IMG/VR virus record: IMGVR_UViG_3300022673_000085
Location: 1-35,474 of that record
Strand: one strand, 5' to 3'
DNA: 35,474 bases
Source: a virus
Shown in pieces: positions 15,547 through 22,065 of the stretch. Under the pieces are notes generated by a model, which was given only the letters and a program-made list of their open reading frames with translations, was not told where the DNA came from and made no database searches. The translations under genes and the position numbers were made by a program. Position 1 is the first letter of the stretch, and the number at the start of each line of letters is the position of its first letter.

Positions 15547-15725
15547 CAGCGCTCACGCCAACGCAACAGCAAGTCGCCCACCCCAGCATAATCAGTGCCA
15601 AGAAACGCATACGTGCCCATGACAAAGAAAACCCCAACGACCAACAGGATGATCCCGGCGCCGATCACGCTCCAACGTTGGCGCTCCGTGAGCGTACCCC
15701 ACCAATCTCGCAGCAGTTGATCCAT
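15546..15725 (-). CDS. Single-helix membrane protein, 59 aa (holin candidate)
   Basis: This short gene starts at ATG 15725 after GGGGGAGGTA and ends in a TGA that overlaps the HNH start. The product starts MDQLLRDWWGTLTERQRW, has one clear membrane helix (about residues 19-43, IGAGIILLVVGVFFVM) and a short basic end, LLLRWRER. It follows the CHAT-like membrane protein by 14 bases and belongs to the same late operon. No holin family is recognised. The ribosome site and exact overlap make it a real gene; its role is inferred only from topology and position. Confidence 0.78.
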   Translation of the reverse strand: MDQLLRDWWGTLTERQRWSVIGAGIILLVVGVFFVMGTYAFLGTDYAGVGDLLLRWRER

Positions 15726-15739
15726 TACCTCCCCCTATG

Positions 15740-16618
15740 TCATGAGTCGTCGTGCGTGTTCTGTACATCAAGCGAAAAGCCCATGCCGGTCATAAAGAAC
15801 CAGGCAGCAAGCGGGAAGGCGAACATAGATATTATCGCTGCTGCAACCGAGTTGATGCCCCAGTGCTCACCGATACCGCTGCTCAGGAGCCAGATACTCC
15901 CCACGAACAAACCATAGCCGGCCAACCACAGCAAGATATTCCTTCTGGAATGCCTTATCTGATAATTGCTGCGCACATCCAATACCAACTCGTTGTAGCG
16001 GCTGCCCAAATCAATCTCTATGTCGTCAATGCGCTCGGCAAAATGCTTCTCGATCTCATCGATGCGCTTGTTTATACGGCGATATCCCCTGCGGATCTCG
16101 AGCATGATCTCGTCATTTGGCCGCAATTTGCCGTGCGATCCACCGTTCAGATAACGGAACACGTTTTCTTTACCACCCGGCTTGGCCAGTTCATATGCCT
16201 CGTACAATGTTTTGCCCGCTGCCAGATGTCTGGCCAGCGCGGCCCCCGTGCGATAGGCTACCTTGACCTTTACTTCGGTGATCGTACAGATGATCGGCAT
16301 ACGTATTTCATCGTGTATATCGATAGCGATTCCCAAACTAGAGCAGGAATTGATAAAGAGCGCCAACCCATCAAGGCTACGCAGTTGCTGCGTCAGTTCA
16401 CTTGTTGAAAAGAATCCATCATAGAGTTTGATCCCGTCTCGCGACCCATGCGCCATGAACCACAACATATCCAACCCTGGATGAAGATTGTCGATCAGGT
16501 TGCTAGACGTGGCATCTGGCCCGAGCAAGACACGGGGCGACAATGCGTTAATCACATCCTGCACTTCGGGCCGGGCGAAATTCAGTTCAGATTCGGGCGC
16601 GACAAGCAGCACATTCAT
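15740..16618 (-). CDS. Caspase/CHAT-like protease domain with two membrane helices, 292 aa
   Basis: Residues 1-150 look like a caspase-fold (CHAT-like) peptidase: MLWFMAHGSRDG supplies the candidate catalytic His58 and LALFINSCSSLGIA the candidate Cys92, about 34 residues apart with a helix between, as in the fold. RTGAALARHLAAGKTLYEAY is the usual following helix pair. Residues 172-220 are a charged coiled-coil linker. Residues 228-248 and 256-280 are membrane helices, with a short polar C-terminus. Start ATG 16618 was chosen because the fold begins there; a TTGCTC/GATACT promoter-like pair with 18-base spacing lies just upstream and no ribosome site is seen, suggesting a leaderless message. 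It opens the late operon. A role in lysis, host killing or superinfection exclusion is inference. Confidence 0.75.
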   Translation of the reverse strand: MNVLLVAPESELNFARPEVQDVINALSPRVLLGPDATSSNLIDNLHPGLDMLWFMAHGSRDGIKLYDGFFSTSELTQQLRSLDGLALFINSCSSLGIAIDIHDEIRMPIICTITEVKVKVAYRTGAALARHLAAGKTLYEAYELAKPGGKENVFRYLNGGSHGKLRPNDEIMLEIRRGYRRINKRIDEIEKHFAERIDDIEIDLGSRYNELVLDVRSNYQIRHSRRNILLWLAGYGLFVGSIWLLSSGIGEHWGINSVAAAIISMFAFPLAAWFFMTGMGFSLDVQNTHDDS

Positions 16619-16740
16619 ACGCAGAGTATCCAAATAGAAAAAGCCACAGAGCAACCGGGCGCCGGCGCCGTGTGGCTCAGTATCAGTAATGCGCCGGCTC
16701 CCCACGATTCTCGCCTGCTGCGCATAGGATGGGAGCCAAC

Positions 16741-16780
16741 AAAAATGGGGTGGGAGTCCCAGTTTGTCGGCTCCCACCCC
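16741..16780 (-). terminator. Rho-independent terminator at the end of the early operon
   Basis: GGGGTGGGAG (16780-16771 on the minus strand) and CTCCCACCCC (16756-16747) form a perfect 10-bp stem with a 14-base loop, followed by ATTTTTGTTGG. It closes the leftward early transcript after the 141-aa gene and separates it from the CHAT-like gene. Confidence 0.92.
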
Positions 16781-16781
16781 A

Positions 16782-16798
16782 ACTATACAAAGTATAGT
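16782..16798. promoter_or_regulatory. Perfect 17-bp palindromic operator-like site
   Basis: ACTATAC AAA GTATAGT is a perfect 7-bp inverted repeat with a three-base centre, placed between the end of the 141-aa gene and the terminator stem. Its size fits a dimeric helix-turn-helix protein. No function is shown. Confidence 0.6.
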
Positions 16799-16811
16799 AC
16801 AACCGTTCTAA

Positions 16812-17237
16812 TCATTCAACTTCGATCGCCACGACGAAGGTTTTCAGCTCTGAATCCCAAGTCACACATTCAAACTCGGCATTGACCGGCGCCATATCGG
16901 TTGGAATGCTATGGTTTGCACGGACGACAGTGTACCCGTGCTTTTCCAAAAATGCTCGCACGATATCGTTGAATGTCGGCCACGCTTTGGCAAGGATCTT
17001 GCCTTCCTCCGTCCACAACTCGCCATTGGCCGTTGATGTGGAAACTTGGCGATGCAGTCTGTAGATGCGCCCATCCCGGTCAGCCGTGAGCGTGAGTTGA
17101 TAGTCACGCCAGCCGATACCGTCCCGACCGGACCTGTCCCTACTTGACGCCATCAAACAGACCAGCGAAGGAGGTGGGCAGACTTCCATGAATACAAATA
17201 GACCCGTGCAGTCAATGACAAGCGGTAGATTCTTCAT
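16812..17237 (-). CDS. Hypothetical early protein, 141 aa
   Basis: ATG 17237 has the strong ribosome site GAGGAGA and overlaps the end of the GIY-YIG gene by 26 bases. The product starts MKNLPLVIDCTGLFVFMEV, has cysteines in its first 30 residues (Cys10, Cys20, Cys27), then a mixed domain with WRDYQLTLTADRDGRIYRL and DIVRAFLEKHGY. I do not recognise a family. It is the last gene of the early operon, before the terminator at 16741. Confidence 0.65.
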   Translation of the reverse strand: MKNLPLVIDCTGLFVFMEVCPPPSLVCLMASSRDRSGRDGIGWRDYQLTLTADRDGRIYRLHRQVSTSTANGELWTEEGKILAKAWPTFNDIVRAFLEKHGYTVVRANHSIPTDMAPVNAEFECVTWDSELKTFVVAIEVE

Positions 17238-17586
17238 TAGATTTCTCCTCAATTGATAGATTCTCAGACGATGGAATGTAGGCGGGAAAACCGGGCAACA
17301 ATGGCATTTGCAGACCAGCCTGGCCGGTGCAGATGGGACAGAGTTGGGGCGACTTGTGCCAGCTCTTGAGACGACGTTCCAGATCTCGACCGGCATCCTC
17401 CCATACCCGAACAAGCGCCAATACGCAACCGGCCTCGGTGACAACTTCCGTCAGCCTGGCGCCCTTGCCCGCGACGTGCGCATTGAAGCGGGCGTCGATC
17501 TCTGGCGACCAGCCAAGATAATGCTTGGCGTGCTTATAGGCAGGTTCTATGTGGATGAGGTAGACGCCCGTGCCGTTTACATTCAT
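17212..17586 (-). CDS. GIY-YIG-like nuclease domain protein, 124 aa
   Basis: ATG 17586 has GGGAGG seven bases upstream and overlaps the stop of the preceding gene (TGATG). The sequence matches a compact GIY-YIG-like family: GVYLIHIEPAYKHAKHYLGW (GIY- and YLG-type strands), DARFNAHVAGKGARL, then RRLKSWHKSPQLCPIC near residue 85. The catalytic Arg/Glu set of true GIY-YIG nucleases is only partly visible, so activity is uncertain. It belongs to the early operon and might process DNA during replication. Confidence 0.75.
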   Translation of the reverse strand: MNVNGTGVYLIHIEPAYKHAKHYLGWSPEIDARFNAHVAGKGARLTEVVTEAGCVLALVRVWEDAGRDLERRLKSWHKSPQLCPICTGQAGLQMPLLPGFPAYIPSSENLSIEEKSNEESTACH

Positions 17587-18398
17587 CACGATGCCTCCCA
17601 TCCGTTGCCATTCTTATGGTAACCCGCTTTCTTGAGCAAGCGACCGGCCGTGGACTTGGGCACGCCTGTGATTTCGCTGATCTGCGTCAATGAGGCGTAT
17701 GGCGTTGTCTCAATCACCGCCTCGATTCGTCCCATCTTTTCGTCTTGTCCAACTGTCTCGCCAGTGGTAGACGTCCCATTGTCCCGTCTCACTGGGACGT
17801 CCTGGGACAACTTGGCCTCCAACTTGAGACGGCGTTCCTCGAGCTTGGCGTGGGCCTCGGCCTGTTTCTGCTCCAATTCGATCTCCATCTCTCGCCGGCG
17901 ACGCTCGAGATCCAAGTCCTGCTGCGCGTGCTCGAATGCATGGATCTCAGCTCGTTGGCCGGCGAAATGATCCAGGCTATCAACCAGGGCATAGACGCCG
18001 GCGCCGACCATGGTGAGCAGCGGATAGAGTGCCGGCGCAATGCTGGCAAGGAAGGTCCAGGCCGGCAGCTCTCCCGTATGCCACGCGGCCCAGGCCGGCA
18101 ACGTCTCGGCCGCTACGATGATCAATATGGTCGTTGCGAAGTAGATAGCGAACATGCCGATGGGCAGCCAGAGCGGGAACGGGCGCTCTGGTTGCTCTTT
18201 GTTGTGGCGATAGGTGCGCAGCGCGACGGCCGTGGCGCTGAATCCCAGTGACTCCACCACGATGGCGATGATGATGTTGCCGGTTGCGCTCCAGATGGCG
18301 ATGGCGCTGGGCAAGGGCGCCAGCAGCGGCGCGATATAGGCAAGCACAGCGCCAAGCCCATCGTGCGTCTGCTTGGCGACTTGCTTTATGTTGTACAT
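17586..18398 (-). CDS. Membrane-anchored coiled-coil helix-turn-helix protein, 270 aa
   Basis: ATG 18398 follows AAGGAGAG. Hydrophobic segments lie at about residues 15-35, 38-60, 76-99 and 113-140. Residues 150-198 are a long charged coiled coil rich in Glu, Arg, Gln and Lys. The C-terminus, TQISEITGVPKSTAGRLLKK (residues 238-257), is a helix-turn-helix of the kind that binds DNA. This membrane-plus-DNA-binding layout could tether phage DNA to the membrane or act as a membrane-bound regulator. No named family is certain. Its stop overlaps the start of the GIY-YIG gene. Confidence 0.72.
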   Translation of the reverse strand: MYNIKQVAKQTHDGLGAVLAYIAPLLAPLPSAIAIWSATGNIIIAIVVESLGFSATAVALRTYRHNKEQPERPFPLWLPIGMFAIYFATTILIIVAAETLPAWAAWHTGELPAWTFLASIAPALYPLLTMVGAGVYALVDSLDHFAGQRAEIHAFEHAQQDLDLERRRREMEIELEQKQAEAHAKLEERRLKLEAKLSQDVPVRRDNGTSTTGETVGQDEKMGRIEAVIETTPYASLTQISEITGVPKSTAGRLLKKAGYHKNGNGWEAS

Positions 18399-18513
18399 TG
18401 ATTACTCTCCTTTTGGGTCTGTTCCCCCATACGGGGGTGTGTCCATTTTCCGGTGCACTGGATACGGAATTTCGCAAAACCGTATCAGGAACTGTCCGGC
18501 GCCGGTTCAGCAT

Positions 18514-18972
18514 CTAGCCACTACCGTATCTAGTGCCAAGCCCCAGTTCACGCTGCCGGAATAGGGGCAGATGTCGCCTGAGCGCCTCCGGATTGTCGAT
18601 GGCCCGCTCGCGCGCATGCTTCAGTACGCGCTGGGCCGTTGCGCCGTCAAACTCGACAATGCGATATCGACTGTTGGCCACACCGGATTGCACCAGCAGG
18701 GCCCTGCACCATTCCCACCGGCGTTGGCTCCAGCCGTGCCGGTATAACATGGCGTCCCGGCCTATGTCGTGGCCGGCCAGCAGGTCGGCATGGAAGAGGA
18801 TGGCGTCTCTATAGGCACGGTTGGCGATCTTGGCAGCGTTGTTGTTCATGCGCAGTGACTTTCGCATTCTGGTGGCTTCCATGCGCGCCTGGCGCAACTC
18901 ATACTCCGATTCGTTCTGCACCTTGTGCAACTGCGTCCGAAGCGCCTCAACCTGCGCCACCAGATCAGTCAC
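18514..18972 (-). CDS. Coiled-coil protein with helix-turn-helix-like C-terminus, 152 aa
   Basis: The open frame extends upstream to 19107 but that part overlaps the preceding gene. I prefer GTG 18972, which overlaps its stop (GTGACTGA). Residues 1-45 form a coiled coil (VAQVEALRTQLHKVQNESEY). Then follow basic helices, LHAD-type turns and HGWSQRRWEWCRALLVQSG (residues 80-98), which resembles a winged-helix DNA-binding element, and the strand YRIVEF. It belongs to the early operon, in the membrane and coiled-coil cluster. Function is unknown. Confidence 0.6.
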   Translation of the reverse strand: MTDLVAQVEALRTQLHKVQNESEYELRQARMEATRMRKSLRMNNNAAKIANRAYRDAILFHADLLAGHDIGRDAMLYRHGWSQRRWEWCRALLVQSGVANSRYRIVEFDGATAQRVLKHARERAIDNPEALRRHLPLFRQRELGLGTRYGSG

Positions 18973-19594
18973 CGAGGAGGCGCCGTTGCTGCGCTTCGAA
19001 CTGCTTGTCCCATTGCTCGTGGTCGATATCCTGCTGTCGTCTAATCGTCTCGAAATGCTCACTGATTGCATGTCGCTGCGTCGCTCCATTCTCACGAATT
19101 CGTACACGGTCGGTCCGGTTATCCTCTGCCGTATGGTGTCGCTCCACGCCGGCGCTGCTGTGCGCTCGCGCAGAACGTTCGGACATCACCAACGCGCCCA
19201 GGCTGGCCAGAGCCGTACAGGAGATCCACCCCAGCCCGGCATCCTGGCCGGCGATGCCTACCTTCAGCCACATGCCGCCCCATAGCGCCAGCATGACAAC
19301 AGCGATAACCACGATGTAGGGGATGGTGCGGATGATCCACGCACGGCTCTCGTCCTGCGGCTTCCCCTGCGACGATGTGAACGATCGAGAAGCCACGGCC
19401 GGCTTGGGCGGCGCGACATCGATGATGGGCGCAGGATTGCCCTCTGTGGAGCGTGCTGGCTGTCGTGCGCGCTCCACAGGTACAATGTCGCCCGTTTTGA
19501 AGCGCAGTTCGTCCGCGCTCACGAAGTTGCGCCCGCGCGGGTCGCCGGCCGGCTGGGTCTGGTTGTAGATATTGGATGGGGGCTTTCGCTTCAT
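18965..19594 (-). CDS. Two-helix membrane protein with low-complexity N-terminus, 209 aa
   Basis: ATG 19594 is preceded by GGGGAGGGCG and overlaps the stop of the upstream gene (ATGA). Residues 1-80 are Pro/Arg/Ser-rich and probably disordered. Two membrane helices follow at about 87-107 and 117-137. The C-terminal 70 residues are charged and probably coiled-coil (AISEHFETIRRQQD). No family recognised. Together with the genes on either side it forms a block of membrane and coiled-coil proteins. Confidence 0.62.
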   Translation of the reverse strand: MKRKPPSNIYNQTQPAGDPRGRNFVSADELRFKTGDIVPVERARQPARSTEGNPAPIIDVAPPKPAVASRSFTSSQGKPQDESRAWIIRTIPYIVVIAVVMLALWGGMWLKVGIAGQDAGLGWISCTALASLGALVMSERSARAHSSAGVERHHTAEDNRTDRVRIRENGATQRHAISEHFETIRRQQDIDHEQWDKQFEAQQRRLLGD

Positions 19595-20124
19595 GACATC
19601 GCCCTCCCCTTGGACAGCACCAGGATGGCCAAGGGCAACGCAATCACCGCGAGCAGTGGCGCAACCAGGATGCCGATTGTCATAAAGCCGCCAAATAGCG
19701 CAGCGCATATGACCAACAACATGATCACGCGCCGCGCTGTCTTGGCTACGCCATGCCCCAGACGTTCATGCTTCTGTTCTGTGCCCAGCTCCACGCCAGC
19801 TTCGCCGCCATGCATCGAGCCCGGCAACGAGTCCGCAGACATGCAGCCGGCGTTCTGCAGGATGGATTCAGCCAGCGCGTTGTTGGCCGGAACCGTGATG
19901 TAGTGATCGGCCTCATCTGTCTCCAGTAGCTCCCACGGCGCACCATAGCCGTCCAGGTCCGCCACGATCGCCCATGGATTGCCCCGTAGCGGTACGCCAT
20001 ATGTTGCCGCCGGCGCATCTGCCGGCCATGGGATATCAGACACCCAAAAGCCGCCCTGTTGGTCCTCTGTGGCGTTCTTATCGGTGTCTGCGGCCAATTC
20101 ACCCTCTACAAACAAAATCGTCAT
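19591..20124 (-). CDS. Hypothetical early protein with C-terminal membrane hairpin, 177 aa
   Basis: ATG 20124 is chosen because AGGAG lies eight bases upstream; the in-frame ATG at 20148 lacks such a site. Residues 1-110 are soluble and acidic (WPADAPAATYGV, DLDGYGAPWELLETDEADH). Residues 133-170 are two membrane helices with a short turn (LLVICAALFGG, LLAVIALPLAILVL). It follows a gap with three hairpins (20154-20286), the first of them a likely terminator, so this gene may start a separate early transcript. Confidence 0.65.
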   Translation of the reverse strand: MTILFVEGELAADTDKNATEDQQGGFWVSDIPWPADAPAATYGVPLRGNPWAIVADLDGYGAPWELLETDEADHYITVPANNALAESILQNAGCMSADSLPGSMHGGEAGVELGTEQKHERLGHGVAKTARRVIMLLVICAALFGGFMTIGILVAPLLAVIALPLAILVLSKGRAMS

Positions 20125-20153
20125 CTTGGTACTCCTCATTTTGGACAAACAAA

Positions 20154-20286
20154 GAATCCGGCGTACACGGGACGCCGGATTCGGTCTTTCATTCCAAGTT
20201 GTAGTCTGGTAGAATGGAGGCCAACCAGACTACTGTCCGTCATCCAGCGGTTTGGTGTTCACCGGCAGCGTTGCAGCGCTGCCGGT
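20154..20286. terminator. Cluster of three stem-loops in a 168-bp non-coding gap
   Basis: Three stem-loops follow each other. GAATCCGGCGT and ACGCCGGATTC (20154-20164 and 20172-20182) form an 11-bp stem followed on the minus strand by TTTGTTTGT, a good rho-independent terminator for the leftward operon. GTAGTCTGGT and ACCAGACTAC (20201-20210 and 20224-20233) form a 10-bp stem. ACCGGCAGCG and CGCTGCCGGT (20261-20270 and 20277-20286) form a 10-bp stem followed on the plus strand by TTTCTCTTC. The last begins seven bases after the preceding stop. Confidence 0.85.
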
Positions 20287-20292
20287 TTCTCT

Positions 20293-20649
20293 TCATATCG
20301 GTATCCCTTTCTCGGCAAGCATTTCCTCGATTTCTCGCAACTCAATTAAATCCAACAGCCCAGTGAGAACCGGATGGTTATATGCACTGCCATCCGGCGC
20401 AAGAGCGTGCCACTGGATTAACGTCTGCGTGAAGATCCAACCGGCCCCGACAAGACGCCGCTTGTACATCTGATAAAAGGCGAGCGTTCGTTGGTCGGGC
20501 CGGTCGGGATCCATGCGGTACTTACCGGTCTCCAGATCGATGATCATGCCGCTCTCTTCGAAAGAAGCGATCAGCTCAGCGTCCATGGGCAGCGGCGTGC
20601 CGGTCATGTTCTGATGGTTGATGAGACAAGCAGTGGTTGAGTCGGTCAT
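20293..20649 (-). CDS. Hypothetical early protein, 118 aa
   Basis: ATG 20649 has the ribosome site AAAGGAAACG. The product is acidic and helical, with MDPDRPDQRTLAFYQMYKRR and a C-terminal LLDLIELREIEEMLAEKG. I do not recognise a family and see no motif. It is the last gene before the three-hairpin gap. Confidence 0.65.
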   Translation of the reverse strand: MTDSTTACLINHQNMTGTPLPMDAELIASFEESGMIIDLETGKYRMDPDRPDQRTLAFYQMYKRRLVGAGWIFTQTLIQWHALAPDGSAYNHPVLTGLLDLIELREIEEMLAEKGIPI

Positions 20650-20670
20650 GGCGTTTCCTTTCTTGAGTGA

Positions 20671-20916
20671 TTAGTTGCGATAGAGCACAGAACGATTGAA
20701 CGCAGGTAAGCGGAAGGGTGGGCGCTGTCGTAGTTGCTGATTGGCGTCCATAGCCGCGGCCAGAGACCGGCGCAACGCGACAACGCGCAGGTTGCATTGG
20801 CGCAGATCTGCTTCGCTCTGCCGGCGCCGCCGGCGCTCCAGCCAACAGGCGACACAAGCGGCGACCAGTACGCAGACCAGGGCGGCGATGATAACGGCGA
20901 CAATTGGATTGGGCAT
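20671..20916 (-). CDS. Small membrane-anchored coiled-coil protein, 81 aa
   Basis: ATG 20916 has a GAGGAGTAACTG ribosome site. Residues 1-24 are one hydrophobic helix (VAVIIAALVCVLVAACVAC), followed at once by a basic stretch (LERRRRRQSEAD) and a coiled-coil-like helix to about residue 65. The layout resembles an inner-membrane spanin, which is anchored at its N-terminus. No partner outer spanin is visible and the gene lies next to the replication initiator, so this is only a possibility. Confidence 0.6.
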   Translation of the reverse strand: MPNPIVAVIIAALVCVLVAACVACWLERRRRRQSEADLRQCNLRVVALRRSLAAAMDANQQLRQRPPFRLPAFNRSVLYRN

Positions 20917-20919
20917 CAG

Positions 20920-22065
20920 TTACTCCTCTTCTGAGACAACGAATTCTAGGTCGACGTCGTAGCCGGACGCTTTGAGCGCTCGGCGAATGGGGCGAGTGAG
21001 GCGCCCAGAGACCCAGTCTCGTGCATGGCCGTTGGGCAGTTCGATCTGCCATGTACTCTCGCTTGCGTGGAGGAGACGCGCATCGCCGACAAAGCTCGCA
21101 TAGATTGCAGACCCTAGGCTACGCTCGAGATCTGCCAGCACACTGCGCCAGACGGTCTCTTCTGGGGTACATGGCTCTGGATCTGGGGCGGCCGGCCGCG
21201 GCGACAGATAGCCTTGGGTCGGCAACGGATCGCCAAAATGGCGCAGATAAAAATTCGTGCGCCGCTCCTCGCTCGAGAGTTCAGGCGCGCCCCAGCCCTC
21301 CTTCAGCCTGTGATGCAACGCTCCCAGACCGTCCACCTTGCCGTTCTGCCGGTCGCGCCGCCAGGCGAAGATCTGGCGCGCCAGCCAATCCGGATCGCAG
21401 CCCGCGAACGGCTGCGCTTCGGCCTCGCTCATGCCGATGGCCGGATCGGTCAACAGCGCCAGCGCACGTCTGTCAGTCGGTTGATCAGTACTAAGAGAGT
21501 TACTGACTGACTGACTAACTACTATAGTGTGATCAGAATCCGCGCGTATTTGATCGGAATCCGCGCAAATACGCGCGGAATTTGAAATTTGATCAGAATC
21601 CGCGCGAATATGATCAGAATCCGCGCGCAGGTCCAACTTGACATGATCGTTATTCGCGCGTATTCGCGCGGAATTTGAAATTTGTTCAGAATCCGCGCGA
21701 ATATGATCAGAATCCGCGCGTGGATCTAACTTGACATGATCGTTATTCGCGCAAATACGCGCGGATTCCGCGCGTATTTGATCGAATTCCGCGCGCAGCC
21801 CCGGCGCAAAACGGACGGTAACCACGCTGTTGGTGTGGTATTCGAAGAGCCCGGCTTGGGCCAAATCAATCAGCAATGAGCGCACCCGCCCACCGGACAG
21901 CGGCTTTTCGCCATTGCCTAGCAGACTCCGGATGTGATCCCATTCGAAGACGGTGAAATCCTTGGAATCCATGGGAATGGCTTCGGCCAGGCGCAGCGCA
22001 GCGCGCACCGCGCTCGCGCCCAGTTCGGATCGGTTGATGTAGTGGACGATGATGCGATAGGTCAT
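20920..22065 (-). CDS. Replication initiator with internal origin iterons, 381 aa
   Basis: ATG 22065 overlaps the preceding stop (ATGA); a longer frame upstream is not needed. Residues 1-90 look like a winged-helix domain (VRAALRLAEAI, FTVFEWDHIRSLLG, RVRSLLIDLAQAGLFEY). Residues 90-182 are a repetitive, polar stretch (ADSDHIRAD, ADSDQI) encoded by iterons. Residues 205-300 contain WLARQIFAWRRD. Residues 304-376 (VWRSVLADLERSLG through WQIELPNGHARDWVSGRL) resemble DnaA domain I, the helicase-contact domain. This is the organisation of lambda O-type initiators, with the origin inside the gene. It would load the host replicative helicase at that origin. Confidence 0.85.
   Translation of the reverse strand: MTYRIIVHYINRSELGASAVRAALRLAEAIPMDSKDFTVFEWDHIRSLLGNGEKPLSGGRVRSLLIDLAQAGLFEYHTNSVVTVRFAPGLRAEFDQIRAESARICANNDHVKLDPRADSDHIRADSEQISNSARIRANNDHVKLDLRADSDHIRADSDQISNSARICADSDQIRADSDHTIVVSQSVSNSLSTDQPTDRRALALLTDPAIGMSEAEAQPFAGCDPDWLARQIFAWRRDRQNGKVDGLGALHHRLKEGWGAPELSSEERRTNFYLRHFGDPLPTQGYLSPRPAAPDPEPCTPEETVWRSVLADLERSLGSAIYASFVGDARLLHASESTWQIELPNGHARDWVSGRLTRPIRRALKASGYDVDLEFVVSEEE
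21500..21795. other. Candidate origin of replication, iteron array inside the initiator gene
   Basis: Seven copies of TGATCAGAATCCGCGCG-like sequence begin at 21530, 21551, 21590, 21611, 21683, 21704 and 21779. Pairs lie 21 bases apart and larger blocks repeat at 93 bases, 31 codons, keeping the reading frame. AT-rich and palindromic spacers (ATTTGAAATTT, CGCGCGAATA) lie between them. At 21501-21520 an ACTG/ACTA tandem run and ACTATAGT (21521-21528) flank the array and could be the unwinding element. The layout matches the lambda ori position inside the O gene. Confidence 0.85.

Noticed and set aside
20646-20903. An 85-codon frame overlapping the 81-aa membrane protein
   Set aside because: It is the same strand in another frame, without a ribosome site, whereas the 81-aa frame has GAGGAGT and a clean membrane helix.
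21530-21795. A CRISPR array suggested by regular repeats
   Set aside because: The units are short, unequally spaced, lie inside a coding sequence in frame, and the intervening DNA repeats as well; iterons explain them better.
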